64,000 nucleotides of DNA from Sporomusa sp. KB1 (GCF_007830295.1 NZ_VLKC01000001.1:143773-207772), one strand, 5' to 3'; counted from the stretch's first letter, positions 45,644-54,826 are shown. Made by a program: numbers and translations. The notes: a model not told the origin generated them from the sequence alone.

Positions 45644-45687
45644 TATATCCCGCCTTCTTTGGAATGAAAAAATATATAGATTATCTA

Positions 45688-45737
45688 TTGACATGCGGAC
45701 AATTTGTCCGCTATAATTTACTCAGGACAAATTGTCC
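45688..45737 (+). promoter_or_regulatory. Promoter with two TetR-type operators for the amidase operon
   Basis: TTGACA (45688-45693) and TATAAT (45712-45717) with an 18-base spacer. The spacer carries the palindrome GCGGACAATTTGTCCGC (45695-45711). A second copy of the core, GGACAAATTGTCC, is at 45725-45737, just after the -10. Binding in the spacer would block polymerase directly. Confidence 0.88.
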
Positions 45738-45797
45738 GCATTAAAATTATAGCAAATTTCTCATACAAAAGCAATTTGATTCGAGGAGGCAGTGCAG

Positions 45798-47186
45798 ATG
45801 AAAGAATTAGATTCCCAGCTTTCCTTCGCCACGATCTATGATTTGGCGAAAATGATCCAGACACGCGAATTGTCCCCAGTTGACCTTACTGCGCTCGCAC
45901 TTGAGCGCAGTAAGCGGCTAAACCCAAAGTTGAACGCATTCGTTACCCAAACAGCCGATCTTGCGATACAACAGGCAAATCAGGCAGAAAAAGAAATTAT
46001 ACAGGGACAATATAAGAGCCCCCTGCACGGTATACCGATCGTGCATAAAGACCTTTACTACACCAAAGGCATCCGGACAACAGCTGGTTCTAAAATACTG
46101 AAAGACTTCGTCCCCGATTACGACGCGACTGTCGTAGTCAAATTGCGTGAGGCCGGAGCTGTGCTACTCGGTAAAGTTCAAACACACGAGTTCGCTGCAG
46201 GCATGACGACAAGCAGCGAACACTTTGGCCCTTGCCGCAATCCATGGAACCTTGACCTGGTTCCCGGAGGATCAAGCGGCGGTTCAGGAGCCGCCGTGGC
46301 CGCAGGACTAGCTTATTTGGCTACAGGGTCAGATACAGGCGGATCAATCCGCATTCCGGCCGCCTGCTGCGGAGTTGTCGGGATGAAACCGACCTATGGC
46401 CGGGTTAGCCGCTACGGTATCATTGAAATGGCATGGTCGCTCGACCACGCCGGCCCTTTGACCCGTAGCGTAATGGATGCCTCTTTGTGTCTGGATATAA
46501 TGTCTGGTCGCGATCCGAAGGACAAAGAGACGGTTGACCTCCCAGTTCCCGGGATTCGGGTATATCCGAATGAACTGAAGGGTATACGTATTGGTCTGCC
46601 AATGCAACATTATTACGAAAATTTGGACCCTGATGTAGAAACTATTATGCAAGCGGCAATAAATAAACTCCGTGAACTTGGAGCAAACATCGTCGAAGTC
46701 GATCTACCATTAATTAAGCAGGTTCAAAGTGCCGCCATGGACATCATGATGGGTGAAATGTTTGCAGTCCATAAGCGTTGGTTTGAAACGTGTCCTAATG
46801 ATTATGGTTCTGATGTACGGATGTTTCTCGATAGCGGCAGCCAACTCCAGTTATCCGCTTATCTGCAGGCGCAACGGACTCGTCAAACATTTGTGGACGA
46901 CTTTCTTAACGCATTATCCGGAGTCGATGTACTGCTTACACCAGCAACACCGCTGACTGCACCACGCGCCGACAATTACGAGGATGCGCTCCGGTTGACA
47001 AACTTTACTGCGCAGACCAATCTGACAGGCATGCCCAGCCTATCAATGCCTTGTGGCTTTTCTCCCTCCGGGATGCCTGTTAATATGCAATTGATCGGCC
47101 GGCCTTTTGACGAAGCAACCGTACTCGGTATCAGCTATGTTTATGAATTAAACACCGACTGGCATACAAGGCACCCTGATTTGTAG
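45798..47186 (+). CDS. Amidase-signature family hydrolase
   Basis: About 462 residues. The amidase-signature catalytic triad can be placed at Lys84 (IVHKDL), cis-Ser159 (PGGSSGGSGAAVAAG) and nucleophile Ser183 (GSDTGGSIRIPAA). It hydrolyses a carboxamide; GatA of the tRNA amidotransferase belongs to the same family, but no gatB/gatC genes are here. The ATG at 45798 is chosen with GAGGAGG 8 nt upstream. It is followed by the AiiA-type lactonase and an exporter in the same direction, so its substrate may be an acyl-amide or the lactonase product; that is inference. Confidence 0.88.
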   Translation: MKELDSQLSFATIYDLAKMIQTRELSPVDLTALALERSKRLNPKLNAFVTQTADLAIQQANQAEKEIIQGQYKSPLHGIPIVHKDLYYTKGIRTTAGSKILKDFVPDYDATVVVKLREAGAVLLGKVQTHEFAAGMTTSSEHFGPCRNPWNLDLVPGGSSGGSGAAVAAGLAYLATGSDTGGSIRIPAACCGVVGMKPTYGRVSRYGIIEMAWSLDHAGPLTRSVMDASLCLDIMSGRDPKDKETVDLPVPGIRVYPNELKGIRIGLPMQHYYENLDPDVETIMQAAINKLRELGANIVEVDLPLIKQVQSAAMDIMMGEMFAVHKRWFETCPNDYGSDVRMFLDSGSQLQLSAYLQAQRTRQTFVDDFLNALSGVDVLLTPATPLTAPRADNYEDALRLTNFTAQTNLTGMPSLSMPCGFSPSGMPVNMQLIGRPFDEATVLGISYVYELNTDWHTRHPDL

Positions 47187-47320
47187 TCTGAATAAACTCC
47201 GTGGAAAGACATAAACCTGCATGATTCTGTAAGGCGGCTAACAAAAGCTGCGTCGACTTGTTTAAAACAGCTTTTTACTAAAAATAAATAAATAATCTTA
47301 AAAACGAAGGGTGATGACCT

Positions 47321-48079
47321 ATGACAGTGAAAAAAATGTATTTGTTACCTGCCGGTTCCTGTTATCTCGATCAATCCTTAGTCAATCAAAACCTTGAATC
47401 CGGCAAATTATTAGAAATGCCGGTGTGGTCTTTCCTGTTAGAAACAAGTGACGGTCCCCTGTTAATTGATACCGGCATGCCTGATAGCTTTGTCGATAAT
47501 CCTGATTATTACAAAGGCACTCGCAGGGAAGGACGCTGTGTCCCCAAGATGAGGGAAAAGGATAGAATTGTAACTATTCTAAAACGTGTTGGTTACCAGC
47601 CTGATGATATACAGACAGTTATTAGCTCTCACTTACACCTGGATCATGCAGGCGGAAATGGCCATTTCCGCAATACGCCAATTATCATTCAGCGTGCGGA
47701 GTATGATGCTGTCATGAAAAATTCAGATTACTCACCGCCGGAGTGCAGGCTTCCTGATTTAAAATACCAAATCATTGAAGGCGACTATGAAGTTGCACCC
47801 GGAATTAAAATTCTATCTACACCAGGCCACTCTCCAGGGCATCAATCTGTACTTGTAACAACCATACAGTCGGGACCTATATTACTGACAATTGATGCCG
47901 CCTACAACAAAAATATATTTGAAAATAATATACCGTTTTTATCATTTGATTTTGCCCAGGCTTCAAAATCAAATCAACGTCTGCATGAAATAGTTCAAGA
48001 AGTCCGACCTTCCAGCATTTTCTTCGGTCATGATAAATCGCAAATAGAAAACTTGCGTACATTCCCCGAATTCTTCTAA
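47321..48079 (+). CDS. aiiA: AiiA-type N-acyl-homoserine lactonase (metallo-beta-lactamase fold)
   Basis: A 252-residue protein with the same length and layout as Bacillus AiiA. The metal ligands are His104, His106, Asp108, His109 (SSHLHLDHAGG), His170 (TPGHSPGH), Asp192 and His237 (FFGHD), with Tyr195 as the active-site Tyr. Flanking stretches such as ILKRVGYQPDD, NTPIIIQRAEY and IIEGDYEV look close to Bacillus AiiA as I remember it. AiiA opens the lactone ring of acyl-homoserine lactones and quenches quorum sensing. A distant homologue with another lactone substrate is possible. GAAGGGTGATG region supplies the ribosome site. It lies between the amidase and an MFS gene 14 bases downstream. 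Confidence 0.85.
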   Translation: MTVKKMYLLPAGSCYLDQSLVNQNLESGKLLEMPVWSFLLETSDGPLLIDTGMPDSFVDNPDYYKGTRREGRCVPKMREKDRIVTILKRVGYQPDDIQTVISSHLHLDHAGGNGHFRNTPIIIQRAEYDAVMKNSDYSPPECRLPDLKYQIIEGDYEVAPGIKILSTPGHSPGHQSVLVTTIQSGPILLTIDAAYNKNIFENNIPFLSFDFAQASKSNQRLHEIVQEVRPSSIFFGHDKSQIENLRTFPEFF

Positions 48080-48093
48080 GGTAAATCGTTCTT

Positions 48094-49398
48094 ATGGACA
48101 GTACATCTATCTCTTTGATCAAAAGTGACCGCAAACTAATTGGCATACTTTGCTTGCTTTTCTTATTTGGAAATATGAATATAACAATGTTCAATTTGGC
48201 AATACCATCAATTGCCGCGTCCTTTACACTCACTTCTTCGCAGGTGAGCTGGGTAATGGTCGGCTATAGTATTTTGATGGCAATTGGAGCCGGAACGTAT
48301 GGAAAATTAACAGAGTCGTATTCTATTCGGCATTTGTATGTCATTGGATTATTTCTTTTTGCCATCGGCTCTATTGTTGGCTTTTTGACAACTTCCTACT
48401 GGCAGGTAATCGGCGGCAGACTATTACAGGCAGCAGGCGCGTCAGCCATTTCCCCTCTTTCCTATGCACTTGCAACCGTATATTTTGGTCCGGGAAATAG
48501 AGGGCAAGCTCTTGGCGCGCTGTCCGCCTCCATTGCTTTTGCATCCGGTTTCGGACCTGTGTTTGGCGGATTTATCGAGCAATACGCCGGCTGGCATGCC
48601 TTGTTTCTGGTATCCGGTTCAAGCTTTTTGGTTGTCCCTCTAATCCTCAAGTATGTTCCAGACCTGGAACACACCCGAGGGTCCTTCGATATTTTCGGAG
48701 CAGTTCTGTTTTCGGCAGGATTGGCATGTCTACTGTTAGGCGTAACGATGAATTGGCTATACCTTTTTATCGGCGCTGCACTTCTTGCAGGGTTTGCTAT
48801 TCATATCCCAAAAACACCCCAGCCTTTTATTCAAGCATCATTCCTAAGAAATGCTCCTTTCCTGCGTATCTTGTGGATAGGCTTTCTTACTTTTGTATGT
48901 AACACTGGATTATTCTTTCTACTGCCGTTAGTAATGAAGCACACCTTTCACTTGCCGTCGAGTACAATTGGCCTACTTATATTGCCAGGTGCCGCTGCTG
49001 CTGCCATTCTCGGATTTTCTATTGGCCGCTGGACTGATCATTATGGGAGTTCATGGATTCTTAAAATTTCCCAATACTCCCTTATCGGCGGATTTATTCT
49101 TCTGGGTCTGTTTGTCAACCTGCCACCATGGGTCGATGCCCTTGTAGTCATTATTCTTATGCTTGCGTTTAATGGCCTTTTGACTGCCAGTGGAAATTTA
49201 GTGTCAACAACGCTGTCCGCATCAGAACTTGGTATAGGCATGGGTATTTTTACACTATTTTATCTTCTGGGCGGAGCCTTCGGCCCTGCGTTAGCCGGAC
49301 GGCTAATCGACTTGAATATTCCTTTTTCCATCATTTATTATATCTTTGCTATGCTAGGAGTTTTATCTTACTGCTTAATCCCAAAAACAAAAAGCTAA
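48094..49398 (+). CDS. MFS drug exporter-like transporter
   Basis: A 434-residue MFS protein. It has NITMFNLAIPSIAASFTLTSSQVSWVMVGY near residues 28-57 and GRLLQAAGASAISPLS near residues 109-124 (motif C-like region of drug:proton antiporters). The predicted segments number 12-14. It starts 14 bases after the lactonase stop, so the three genes form one operon under TetR control. Likely role: export of the compound that the TetR senses, or of a hydrolysis product. Confidence 0.85.
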   Translation: MDSTSISLIKSDRKLIGILCLLFLFGNMNITMFNLAIPSIAASFTLTSSQVSWVMVGYSILMAIGAGTYGKLTESYSIRHLYVIGLFLFAIGSIVGFLTTSYWQVIGGRLLQAAGASAISPLSYALATVYFGPGNRGQALGALSASIAFASGFGPVFGGFIEQYAGWHALFLVSGSSFLVVPLILKYVPDLEHTRGSFDIFGAVLFSAGLACLLLGVTMNWLYLFIGAALLAGFAIHIPKTPQPFIQASFLRNAPFLRILWIGFLTFVCNTGLFFLLPLVMKHTFHLPSSTIGLLILPGAAAAAILGFSIGRWTDHYGSSWILKISQYSLIGGFILLGLFVNLPPWVDALVVIILMLAFNGLLTASGNLVSTTLSASELGIGMGIFTLFYLLGGAFGPALAGRLIDLNIPFSIIYYIFAMLGVLSYCLIPKTKS

Positions 49399-49586
49399 AG
49401 AAATATAAAAAGAAAGCGCTTTATTGTGAAAAACATTGAGATTTACCAGTTTCACGTGCAAAATATAATTCCGAAAATTTACATGTAATTTTAAAATTCA
49501 TCATTTATCGCTCTTTTCCTTCACCTTTCAGCCGATTAACAACATGTTTTTATAATTAACCATTTTTGCGCAAAAGGCCACCGGCA

Positions 49587-49793
49587 TCACCGGCAGCCTC
49601 CCTGCAAGAACTGTACAACCATCCCAATAGCCATCAGCCCGCTAACCAGCACCACCAGCCAGAACACCGGCAGCAACAAACTGTGATCGGCACAATACCG
49701 GATGCTCGGCCGGTCATCCCGCTCCAGCGCGTTCCAGTAACAAATCCACAGCGCGGCCTCTACCCGCCATCGTCTCACCAAATAGTCCCACAT
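49587..49793 (-). CDS. Small membrane protein (68 aa) in a GC-rich islet
   Basis: MWDYLVRRWRVEAALWICYW is followed by a polar turn (ERDDRPSIRYCADHS) and one strong hydrophobic helix (LLLPVFWLVVLVSGLMAIGMV). GGGAGGTG stands 6 nt before the ATG. The local base composition is clearly GC-richer than the flanks, as in mobile-element DNA. The family is not recognised. Confidence 0.55.
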   Translation of the reverse strand: MWDYLVRRWRVEAALWICYWNALERDDRPSIRYCADHSLLLPVFWLVVLVSGLMAIGMVVQFLQGGCR

Positions 49794-50127
49794 ACTACGC
49801 ACCTCCCGCTCATCGTCAGCGGCTCCCCGCCGCCGTCACTCTCAGAAAGAGCGCGGGAGTAAAAATTTCTGACGACGGTAAAATTCTGGCGCGGCACACC
49901 GTGTCACCCACAGGGGCGCAGCGAAAGCGGAGCAGGCGCAGCCTTGACCGGTGTGATACTATGAGAAAACCGGCGGCGGGGTAACTCAGTCATACGCCTT
50001 TCGTAGCTCATGGTAAGCCGTCTGACCTGACTGCCAACAATATATCAGAACAGGTTCTACTCGGCAGCCGATAAATGTTATGCAATACCCACATCTTTTA
50101 CCGCAGGTATGATTTTCTCTCGACCGG
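49794..50127. other. GC-rich non-coding segment, likely mobile-element remnant
   Basis: No convincing gene. The segment has strong dyads, e.g. CACACCG (49896-49902) with CGGTGTG (49950-49956) and GCGC-rich inner repeats. Its composition changes abruptly to AT-rich near 50050. It may be the leader of the 68-aa gene or an old mobile-element end. Confidence 0.35.
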
Positions 50128-50156
50128 TTGCATATTTTACAATCTGTGGCTATAAT
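50128..50156 (+). promoter_or_regulatory. Promoter of a small RNA unit
   Basis: TTGCAT (50128-50133), 17-base spacer, TATAAT (50151-50156). It is followed within ~8 bases by a sequence with strong secondary structure and then a terminator. Confidence 0.7.
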
Positions 50157-50162
50157 ATAAGA

Positions 50163-50317
50163 AAAGGACTGACGTGTTGCAAGCACGCCAGCCCCATAGG
50201 TTGTCTAACCGGAAACGGTTAGCCTCGGTTTTGATTATTAGGAAATAACCGCAGTCCTTGGCTATGAAGAGAACCCCTTTTGTTAGACAAAAACAAGTCT
50301 ACTAAAAGGGGTTTTTT
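50163..50317 (+). ncRNA. Unassigned structured RNA with own promoter and terminator
   Basis: A closing helix AAGGACTG (50164-50171) / CAGTCCTT (50252-50259) encloses three hairpins. These are CGTG/CACG (~50173-50187), a perfect 7-bp stem CTAACCG-GAAA-CGGTTAG with a GAAA tetraloop (50205-50222), and CGGTT/AACCG (50226-50251). An intrinsic terminator follows: AACCCCTTTT (50272-50281) with AAAAGGGGTT (50304-50313) and TTTT. This is a multibranch RNA of ~150 nt. It does not match any riboswitch or housekeeping RNA I recognise. The terminator's right arm contains the AAGGGG ribosome site of the transposase ORF at 50320. Confidence 0.6.
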
Positions 50318-50319
50318 CT

Positions 50320-50589
50320 ATGCCTAAAAAGATGTACAATACGGAATTAAAATTAGAGATTGTTCAAAAATATCTACAAGGAAGTGTCGGTGTAAAACAG
50401 CTCGCCGAAAAATATCATATTGGTTCAAAGGCAGATATACAAAAATGGGTTGCTGCTTATCGGGAAAACGGTATTTCCGGATTATGTACAACCCATGGAA
50501 CTTATACTGGTGATTTTAAGATTTCTGTCGTAGAATATATGCATAACAAGGGAGCGACCCTTTTGATTTATCATCGCTTTCATGGATAG
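50320..50589 (+). pseudogene. IS3/IS150-type transposase OrfA, truncated
   Basis: An 89-residue frame with the N-terminal helix-turn-helix of IS3-family OrfA proteins (YNTELKLEIVQKYLQGSVG, VKQLAEKYHIGSKADIQKWV, YRENGISGL). Full IS150-type OrfA is about twice as long, and neither the second helix-turn-helix nor the DDE-bearing OrfB follows. It is an insertion-sequence remnant. Confidence 0.75.
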
Positions 50590-51103
50590 TTCTCCTGAAA
50601 CGCATTAGAGACATCTTAGTCAAAAGGTTGGGTCTCCAAATAGATGAGGGTATACCGACGAATAGAACAAGCAGTTATAGTCCAGGTTCTAAGGTTTTAT
50701 TATTTGCGTTTACGGTCTTGAAGCGAACTGTAAATGAAATTGTGATGGAAAAAAACGATAAGCATCTCAATTATAGACTTTCAATATTTTTGGCTCAAAA
50801 CGATTCGAAAGTTTATGTGATAACAATCATAAAATATCATAATTTAGGAGGACGAAGCTATTTTGGGCTAATAAAGCCTTTTCACCAACTTATTGTCTAT
50901 TCTTTAGTCAAAAAGAATTTAAGTTTAACAACCTGAGAGGAATATTGGGTTCTGATGTTTTCTCACTAAGACGGCTGGCTGCACGCCCGCATTGCCGTCC
51001 TGCGCGGCGTAGAGGGCAATATGGCCGTCTCGCGCCGCCCAGTGGGGCCTGCTGACGCTCAACGACTCTTAATTAGGCTTTCTCAATAAATTGAAATTAC
51101 TCC
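50590..51103. other. Intergenic remnant between IS fragment and marR
   Basis: An AT-rich part (to ~50950) in which I recognise no gene. It is followed by ~110 GC-rich bases with paired segments AGACGG/CCGTCT (50969-50974, 51025-51030) and ATTGCC/GGCAAT (50991-50996, 51015-51020). The switch in composition suggests patchwork from mobile DNA. Confidence 0.4.
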
Positions 51104-51132
51104 TTGCGCTTATGGTTTACCTGGTATACAAT
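51104..51132 (+). promoter_or_regulatory. marR promoter with MarR operator
   Basis: TTGCGC (51104-51109), 17-base spacer, TACAAT (51127-51132). GTTTACCTGGTATAC (51115-51129) lies between and matches the core of the palindrome at 51640-51668, upstream of the adaptor gene. Confidence 0.65.
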
Positions 51133-51173
51133 AATAAAAGGTTACATTTTTCCAGCTAAGGAGGGCTAAATGA

Positions 51174-51629
51174 ATGGGTAGTCAAAGTGAAACCATCATT
51201 GACATCATGACTCGCATTATCAATAAAGCCTCATCACTTATGACAGAACCCCGCCATTTTGGAACAGATGATATCTTGTACGCCTCCGAAATTCACATGC
51301 TGGATGTCATCGGCAGGAACCCGGGAATTAACGTTACAGAACTTGCTGATAAGTTAGGGATAACCAAGGGAGCCATTCCTAAAATTATCCGCAAACTCCT
51401 TGATAAAGACTTGATTTGCCGTTATCAGACCAAAGACAATAAAAAAATGGTCCTGTTTGAACTCACTGCTAAAGGCTGTACTGCTTTTCAGCATCATATT
51501 GAATGGCATCAAAAATTCGATAGCGGCATCATGCAAAAACTTGATTCGCTAGATAAAACAGAACTTCTTTTTTTAAGTAATATTATGTCCGATATCGAAA
51601 AATACGTTGATAAAATAAAGCAGGTGTAA
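51174..51629 (+). CDS. MarR-family transcriptional regulator
   Basis: A 151-residue MarR protein. The winged helix reads NPGINVTELADKLGITKGAIPKIIRKLLDKDLI near residues 48-80, with a basic wing TKDNKKMVLFELTAKG. AAGGAGG precedes the ATG. It is followed by the EmrA/EmrB-like genes, and the same operator core occurs before itself and before emrA. It therefore most likely represses the whole cassette and responds to small aromatic or drug-like ligands. Confidence 0.88.
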   Translation: MGSQSETIIDIMTRIINKASSLMTEPRHFGTDDILYASEIHMLDVIGRNPGINVTELADKLGITKGAIPKIIRKLLDKDLICRYQTKDNKKMVLFELTAKGCTAFQHHIEWHQKFDSGIMQKLDSLDKTELLFLSNIMSDIEKYVDKIKQV

Positions 51630-51639
51630 TAAAAATTTG

Positions 51640-51668
51640 CCATTATGTTTACCAAGTAAACATAATGG
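51640..51668 (+). promoter_or_regulatory. Perfect 13-bp-arm palindrome upstream of emrA-like gene
   Basis: CCATTATGTTTAC (51640-51652) - CAA - GTAAACATAATGG (51656-51668). Its core GTTTACCAAGTAAAC matches the marR promoter element GTTTACCTGGTATAC, so it is best read as a MarR operator; it could double as a hairpin after marR. Confidence 0.75.
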
Positions 51669-51822
51669 TTATGTACGCCTTTGTAATTGGTACTGACACA
51701 AGTAAAAACAAATTATGTGCAGGCACTCTATGATTACCATGCCAGCAAAGCACAATTGGACAAAGCCCTGGGGGGACATGTCCAGTAACTGTCTTTCATT
51801 ACGCGCTAAGGAGTGATAAGCC

Positions 51823-52890
51823 ATGCCGGAAACACAAAGATCAGAAAAACGGAAACGCATTATTGTAACAGGAATGTTGCTTCTGCTCGTCGGCCTCGCC
51901 GGTGGCGGATGGTGGTGGTATCAATCCACAAAAGTGGTTAGTACCGACGACGCCAGGATCAGCGGCACGATTGTCAGCGTGAGTTCAAAAATCCCCGGCC
52001 GCATAGCCGAAGTCCTGGTCAAGGAAGGCGCGACAGTGACGACCGGACAGCTTCTGGCCAGAATTGACGGGCGCGACGCAAGCGTTCAAAAAAGCCAGGC
52101 TGAAGCGGCGCTGGCCGCGGCAAAAGCCGGCTACGATGCCCTGGTGTCGGGATCCCGCCCCCAGGAAATCGACCAAGCGCGGGCCGAACTGGAGAAGGCG
52201 CACGCCGCCACAGCGCAATCTCTGGCTTCTTTGCAAAATGCCGAAAAAACCTATCAGCGAATGAACCAATTGTATGCGGACGGAGTCATAAGCGCCAGCC
52301 AAATGGATAATGCCGAAGCCGCCTATTTGATGGCGAAAGAAGGCTGGCGAGCAGCCGGCAAAGCCGCCGACAGCGCAATGCATAATTTGGCCCTGGTCGT
52401 GTCCGGCTCCCGCGAGGAAGATATCCGCACCGCAGCAGCCCTGGTCAAACAAGGCGAGGCGAATTTGGCGGCGGCTCAGCTCACGGTGGAGTATACTGAC
52501 ATCTTATCGCCGGTGGATGGCGTAGTCGCCTTAAAAGCCGTCAACACCGGGGAAGTGGTTACCGCCGGCCAGACATTATTTTCCGTTGTTGACAGCAACG
52601 ATCTTTGGCTGAACGCCCGGATTGAAGAAACTAAAATCGGCAAGATTAAACCAGGTCAAAAAGTGAACTACACCATTGATGGCTATGCGGGCCGTAGGTT
52701 TACCGGCCAAGTCTATGAGGTTGGCATCGCGACGAATTCCACCTTCGCCCTGGTCCCCACGGAAAACACCTCCGGCAATTTTACTAAAGTAACCCAGCAT
52801 ATTCCAATCAAGATCACCTTGCCGGCAAACAGCAGCGGTATCATTTTTCGTCCCGGCATGCAGGCGCTGATTGCCATTCACCTGCAATAA
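51823..52890 (+). CDS. HlyD/EmrA-type membrane fusion protein
   Basis: A 355-residue adaptor. One N-terminal membrane anchor (IIVTGMLLLLVGLAGGGWWWY, residues ~13-33) is followed by VVSTDDARISGTIVSVSSKIPGRIAEVLVKEGATV (biotinyl-lipoyl half), a long Ala-rich coiled coil (~80-200) and the second half (TDILSPVDGVVALKAVNTGEVV). With the EmrB-like partner it would form an MFS-driven efflux complex. AAGGAG lies 9 nt before the ATG. The sequence is markedly GC-richer than the window average. Confidence 0.9.
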   Translation: MPETQRSEKRKRIIVTGMLLLLVGLAGGGWWWYQSTKVVSTDDARISGTIVSVSSKIPGRIAEVLVKEGATVTTGQLLARIDGRDASVQKSQAEAALAAAKAGYDALVSGSRPQEIDQARAELEKAHAATAQSLASLQNAEKTYQRMNQLYADGVISASQMDNAEAAYLMAKEGWRAAGKAADSAMHNLALVVSGSREEDIRTAAALVKQGEANLAAAQLTVEYTDILSPVDGVVALKAVNTGEVVTAGQTLFSVVDSNDLWLNARIEETKIGKIKPGQKVNYTIDGYAGRRFTGQVYEVGIATNSTFALVPTENTSGNFTKVTQHIPIKITLPANSSGIIFRPGMQALIAIHLQ

Positions 52891-52915
52891 GAGAAAATAG
52901 AAAGGAATATAATGG

Positions 52916-54466
52916 ATGATGATTCCGCGATTGGCAATAGACAATGAGCGTTACAAATGGGCCGCTCTCGGTGTTACGTTGATCGGCGGCTTTATGAGCA
53001 CCCTGGATACAAGTATCATCAACGTCGCCGTCCCCAAAATGATGGCCGCTTTTGCGGTGGGAACGGAAGACGCGCAGTGGATATTGACTGCTTACATGCT
53101 GACCATGGGTGTTCTTCAGCCAGCCAGCGGCTACTTGTGCAATTCCTTCGGCACCCGCCGGATGTACTTGCTGAGTTTGTTTATTTTTACGGTCGGCTCT
53201 CTGCTCTGCAGTCTGGCCTGGAGCGACAGCAGCATGATTGTATTTCGGATTGTGCAGGCCCTGGGCGGGGGATTAATTCTCCCCGTCGGCATGTCCATCG
53301 TCCTGCAGAATTTTTCTCCCGCCGAACGCAACCTTGCCATGGGAATATGGGGTATTTGCGTGGCCGTCGCCCCGGCAATCGGCCCGACGCTGGGCGGATA
53401 CCTGATTGACGAATGGAGTTGGCACTATATCTTTACAATTAACCTTCCCATCGGCATCCTTGGTTATCTGCTGGCTGCACTGACCCTAAAAGAAAGCCGC
53501 ACTGCCCCGGACCTCAAATTTGATTTTGCCGGTTTTATTTTCTGCGCAACCGGCCTGTTTTGCCTGCTGCTGGCGTTAAGCAAAGGCGTGGACAAAGGCT
53601 GGGATTCCTTCTACATCATCAGTCTTTTATACACCGCTTTTGCCACCTTAACCCTGTTTGTGCTGATTGAACTGAACACGGATGCTCCCCTGCTCGACTT
53701 ATCCCTGTTTCGCGACTGGAACTTTATGCTGGGCAATATCTTTAGCTTCATCAATTACACTATATTATTGGGAAGTTTATTTCTGATCCCACTCTTTTTT
53801 CAAAACATACTCAACTATACGGCCATGCAGACCGGCCTGTTGCTGCTGCCGGCCGGTTTGATCAGCGGGGCGCTGATGCCGGTCGCCGCCAAAGTTGCCG
53901 ATAAAATCGGGACAAAGCCTGTGGTCATTTTCGCCTCCTTATGCGCCATGGCCGGGACATTCCCTTTGATGTACCTTGATCTTGACACCAGTCCTGCCTA
54001 TGTCCTTTTTATCCAGCTATTCCGCGGCATCTTCGTCGGCTGCTCGATTATCACCGTCACTGTCTTGAGCATGAGCAGGGTACCCCGTGAAAAAATCAGC
54101 CAGGCTTCCGCGATCAATAATACCATCCGCCAGGTCAGCGGCTCTTTTGGCATCGCCGTATTATCGACCGTGCTGCAAAATCGTCAGATTTACCACCTGG
54201 ATACCATTGCTTCCCATATCAATATCACCTCAAAGGCAACCGTCGATCTGCTTGCCTATGGAAAACAGCTGTTTATGCGGCAAGGCAGCACCGAAGCCTT
54301 GGCCCAGCAACAGGCACTGGTTCTGATTAACGGGCTGGTGAAAAAACAAATGACTGTATTTTCCTTCGATGACGCTTTCTGGGTCTTAGGGATATTTGCC
54401 GTATTCTGTCTGCTGGTGTCCCTGCTGTTAAAAGCAGCGCCAATAACGAAAACTAAGACCGATTAA
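52916..54466 (+). CDS. EmrB/QacA-type MFS multidrug exporter (DHA2 family)
   Basis: A 516-residue, 14-segment drug:proton antiporter. It has GGFMSTLDTSIINVAVPKMMAAF (motif D1, residues ~22-44), QWILTAYMLTMGVLQPASGYL and the motif C region GIWGICVAVAPAIGPTLGGYLID near residue 143-165. AAAGGAAT lies upstream, with two in-frame ATGs in tandem. It forms a unit with the membrane fusion protein 25 bases upstream; the substrate is unknown. Confidence 0.92.
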   Translation: MMIPRLAIDNERYKWAALGVTLIGGFMSTLDTSIINVAVPKMMAAFAVGTEDAQWILTAYMLTMGVLQPASGYLCNSFGTRRMYLLSLFIFTVGSLLCSLAWSDSSMIVFRIVQALGGGLILPVGMSIVLQNFSPAERNLAMGIWGICVAVAPAIGPTLGGYLIDEWSWHYIFTINLPIGILGYLLAALTLKESRTAPDLKFDFAGFIFCATGLFCLLLALSKGVDKGWDSFYIISLLYTAFATLTLFVLIELNTDAPLLDLSLFRDWNFMLGNIFSFINYTILLGSLFLIPLFFQNILNYTAMQTGLLLLPAGLISGALMPVAAKVADKIGTKPVVIFASLCAMAGTFPLMYLDLDTSPAYVLFIQLFRGIFVGCSIITVTVLSMSRVPREKISQASAINNTIRQVSGSFGIAVLSTVLQNRQIYHLDTIASHINITSKATVDLLAYGKQLFMRQGSTEALAQQQALVLINGLVKKQMTVFSFDDAFWVLGIFAVFCLLVSLLLKAAPITKTKTD

Positions 54467-54826
54467 TCCTTTTTAGGCTTGCGAATGTGGTCCATCGAAC
54501 CTAGAAATCGAAAACAACCTGGTGCAATTGATTATATTTCCCCATCAGGCCACTTTTGTGTCTACGGGGCGGGACGGGCGAGGCCGCGGCAGGAAACAAA
54601 CGGCGGTTACCGCTTGGTCAGGCGAGTGGCGGCAGTTGGCCCGGTGGAGCGGTTGGTTGCTACCGTTCTTTGTTTTCATCCCCGACGGTCGGCAAGCCGT
54701 CCGGTTGGGTCGGCCGGTGGTGTTTCGGCCGGTCTGGCCGGAGTGTCCTGCCGGGGCCCCGCGCAGCGTGCGGGGCCAGCCGCTGGTGGCAATTATTTTT
54801 TCATCCTATAGCGGTGGTGTCTTAAC

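Noticed and set aside
50628-50936. A 102-codon frame after the transposase remnant as a gene.
   Set aside because: Low-complexity AT-rich translation, no convincing ribosome site and no continuation of an IS3 transposase.
49400-51100. A left attachment repeat matching the 3' end of tRNA-Arg.
   Set aside because: I looked for the tRNA 3' sequence in this part and did not find a copy; the left end may lie elsewhere or be lost.
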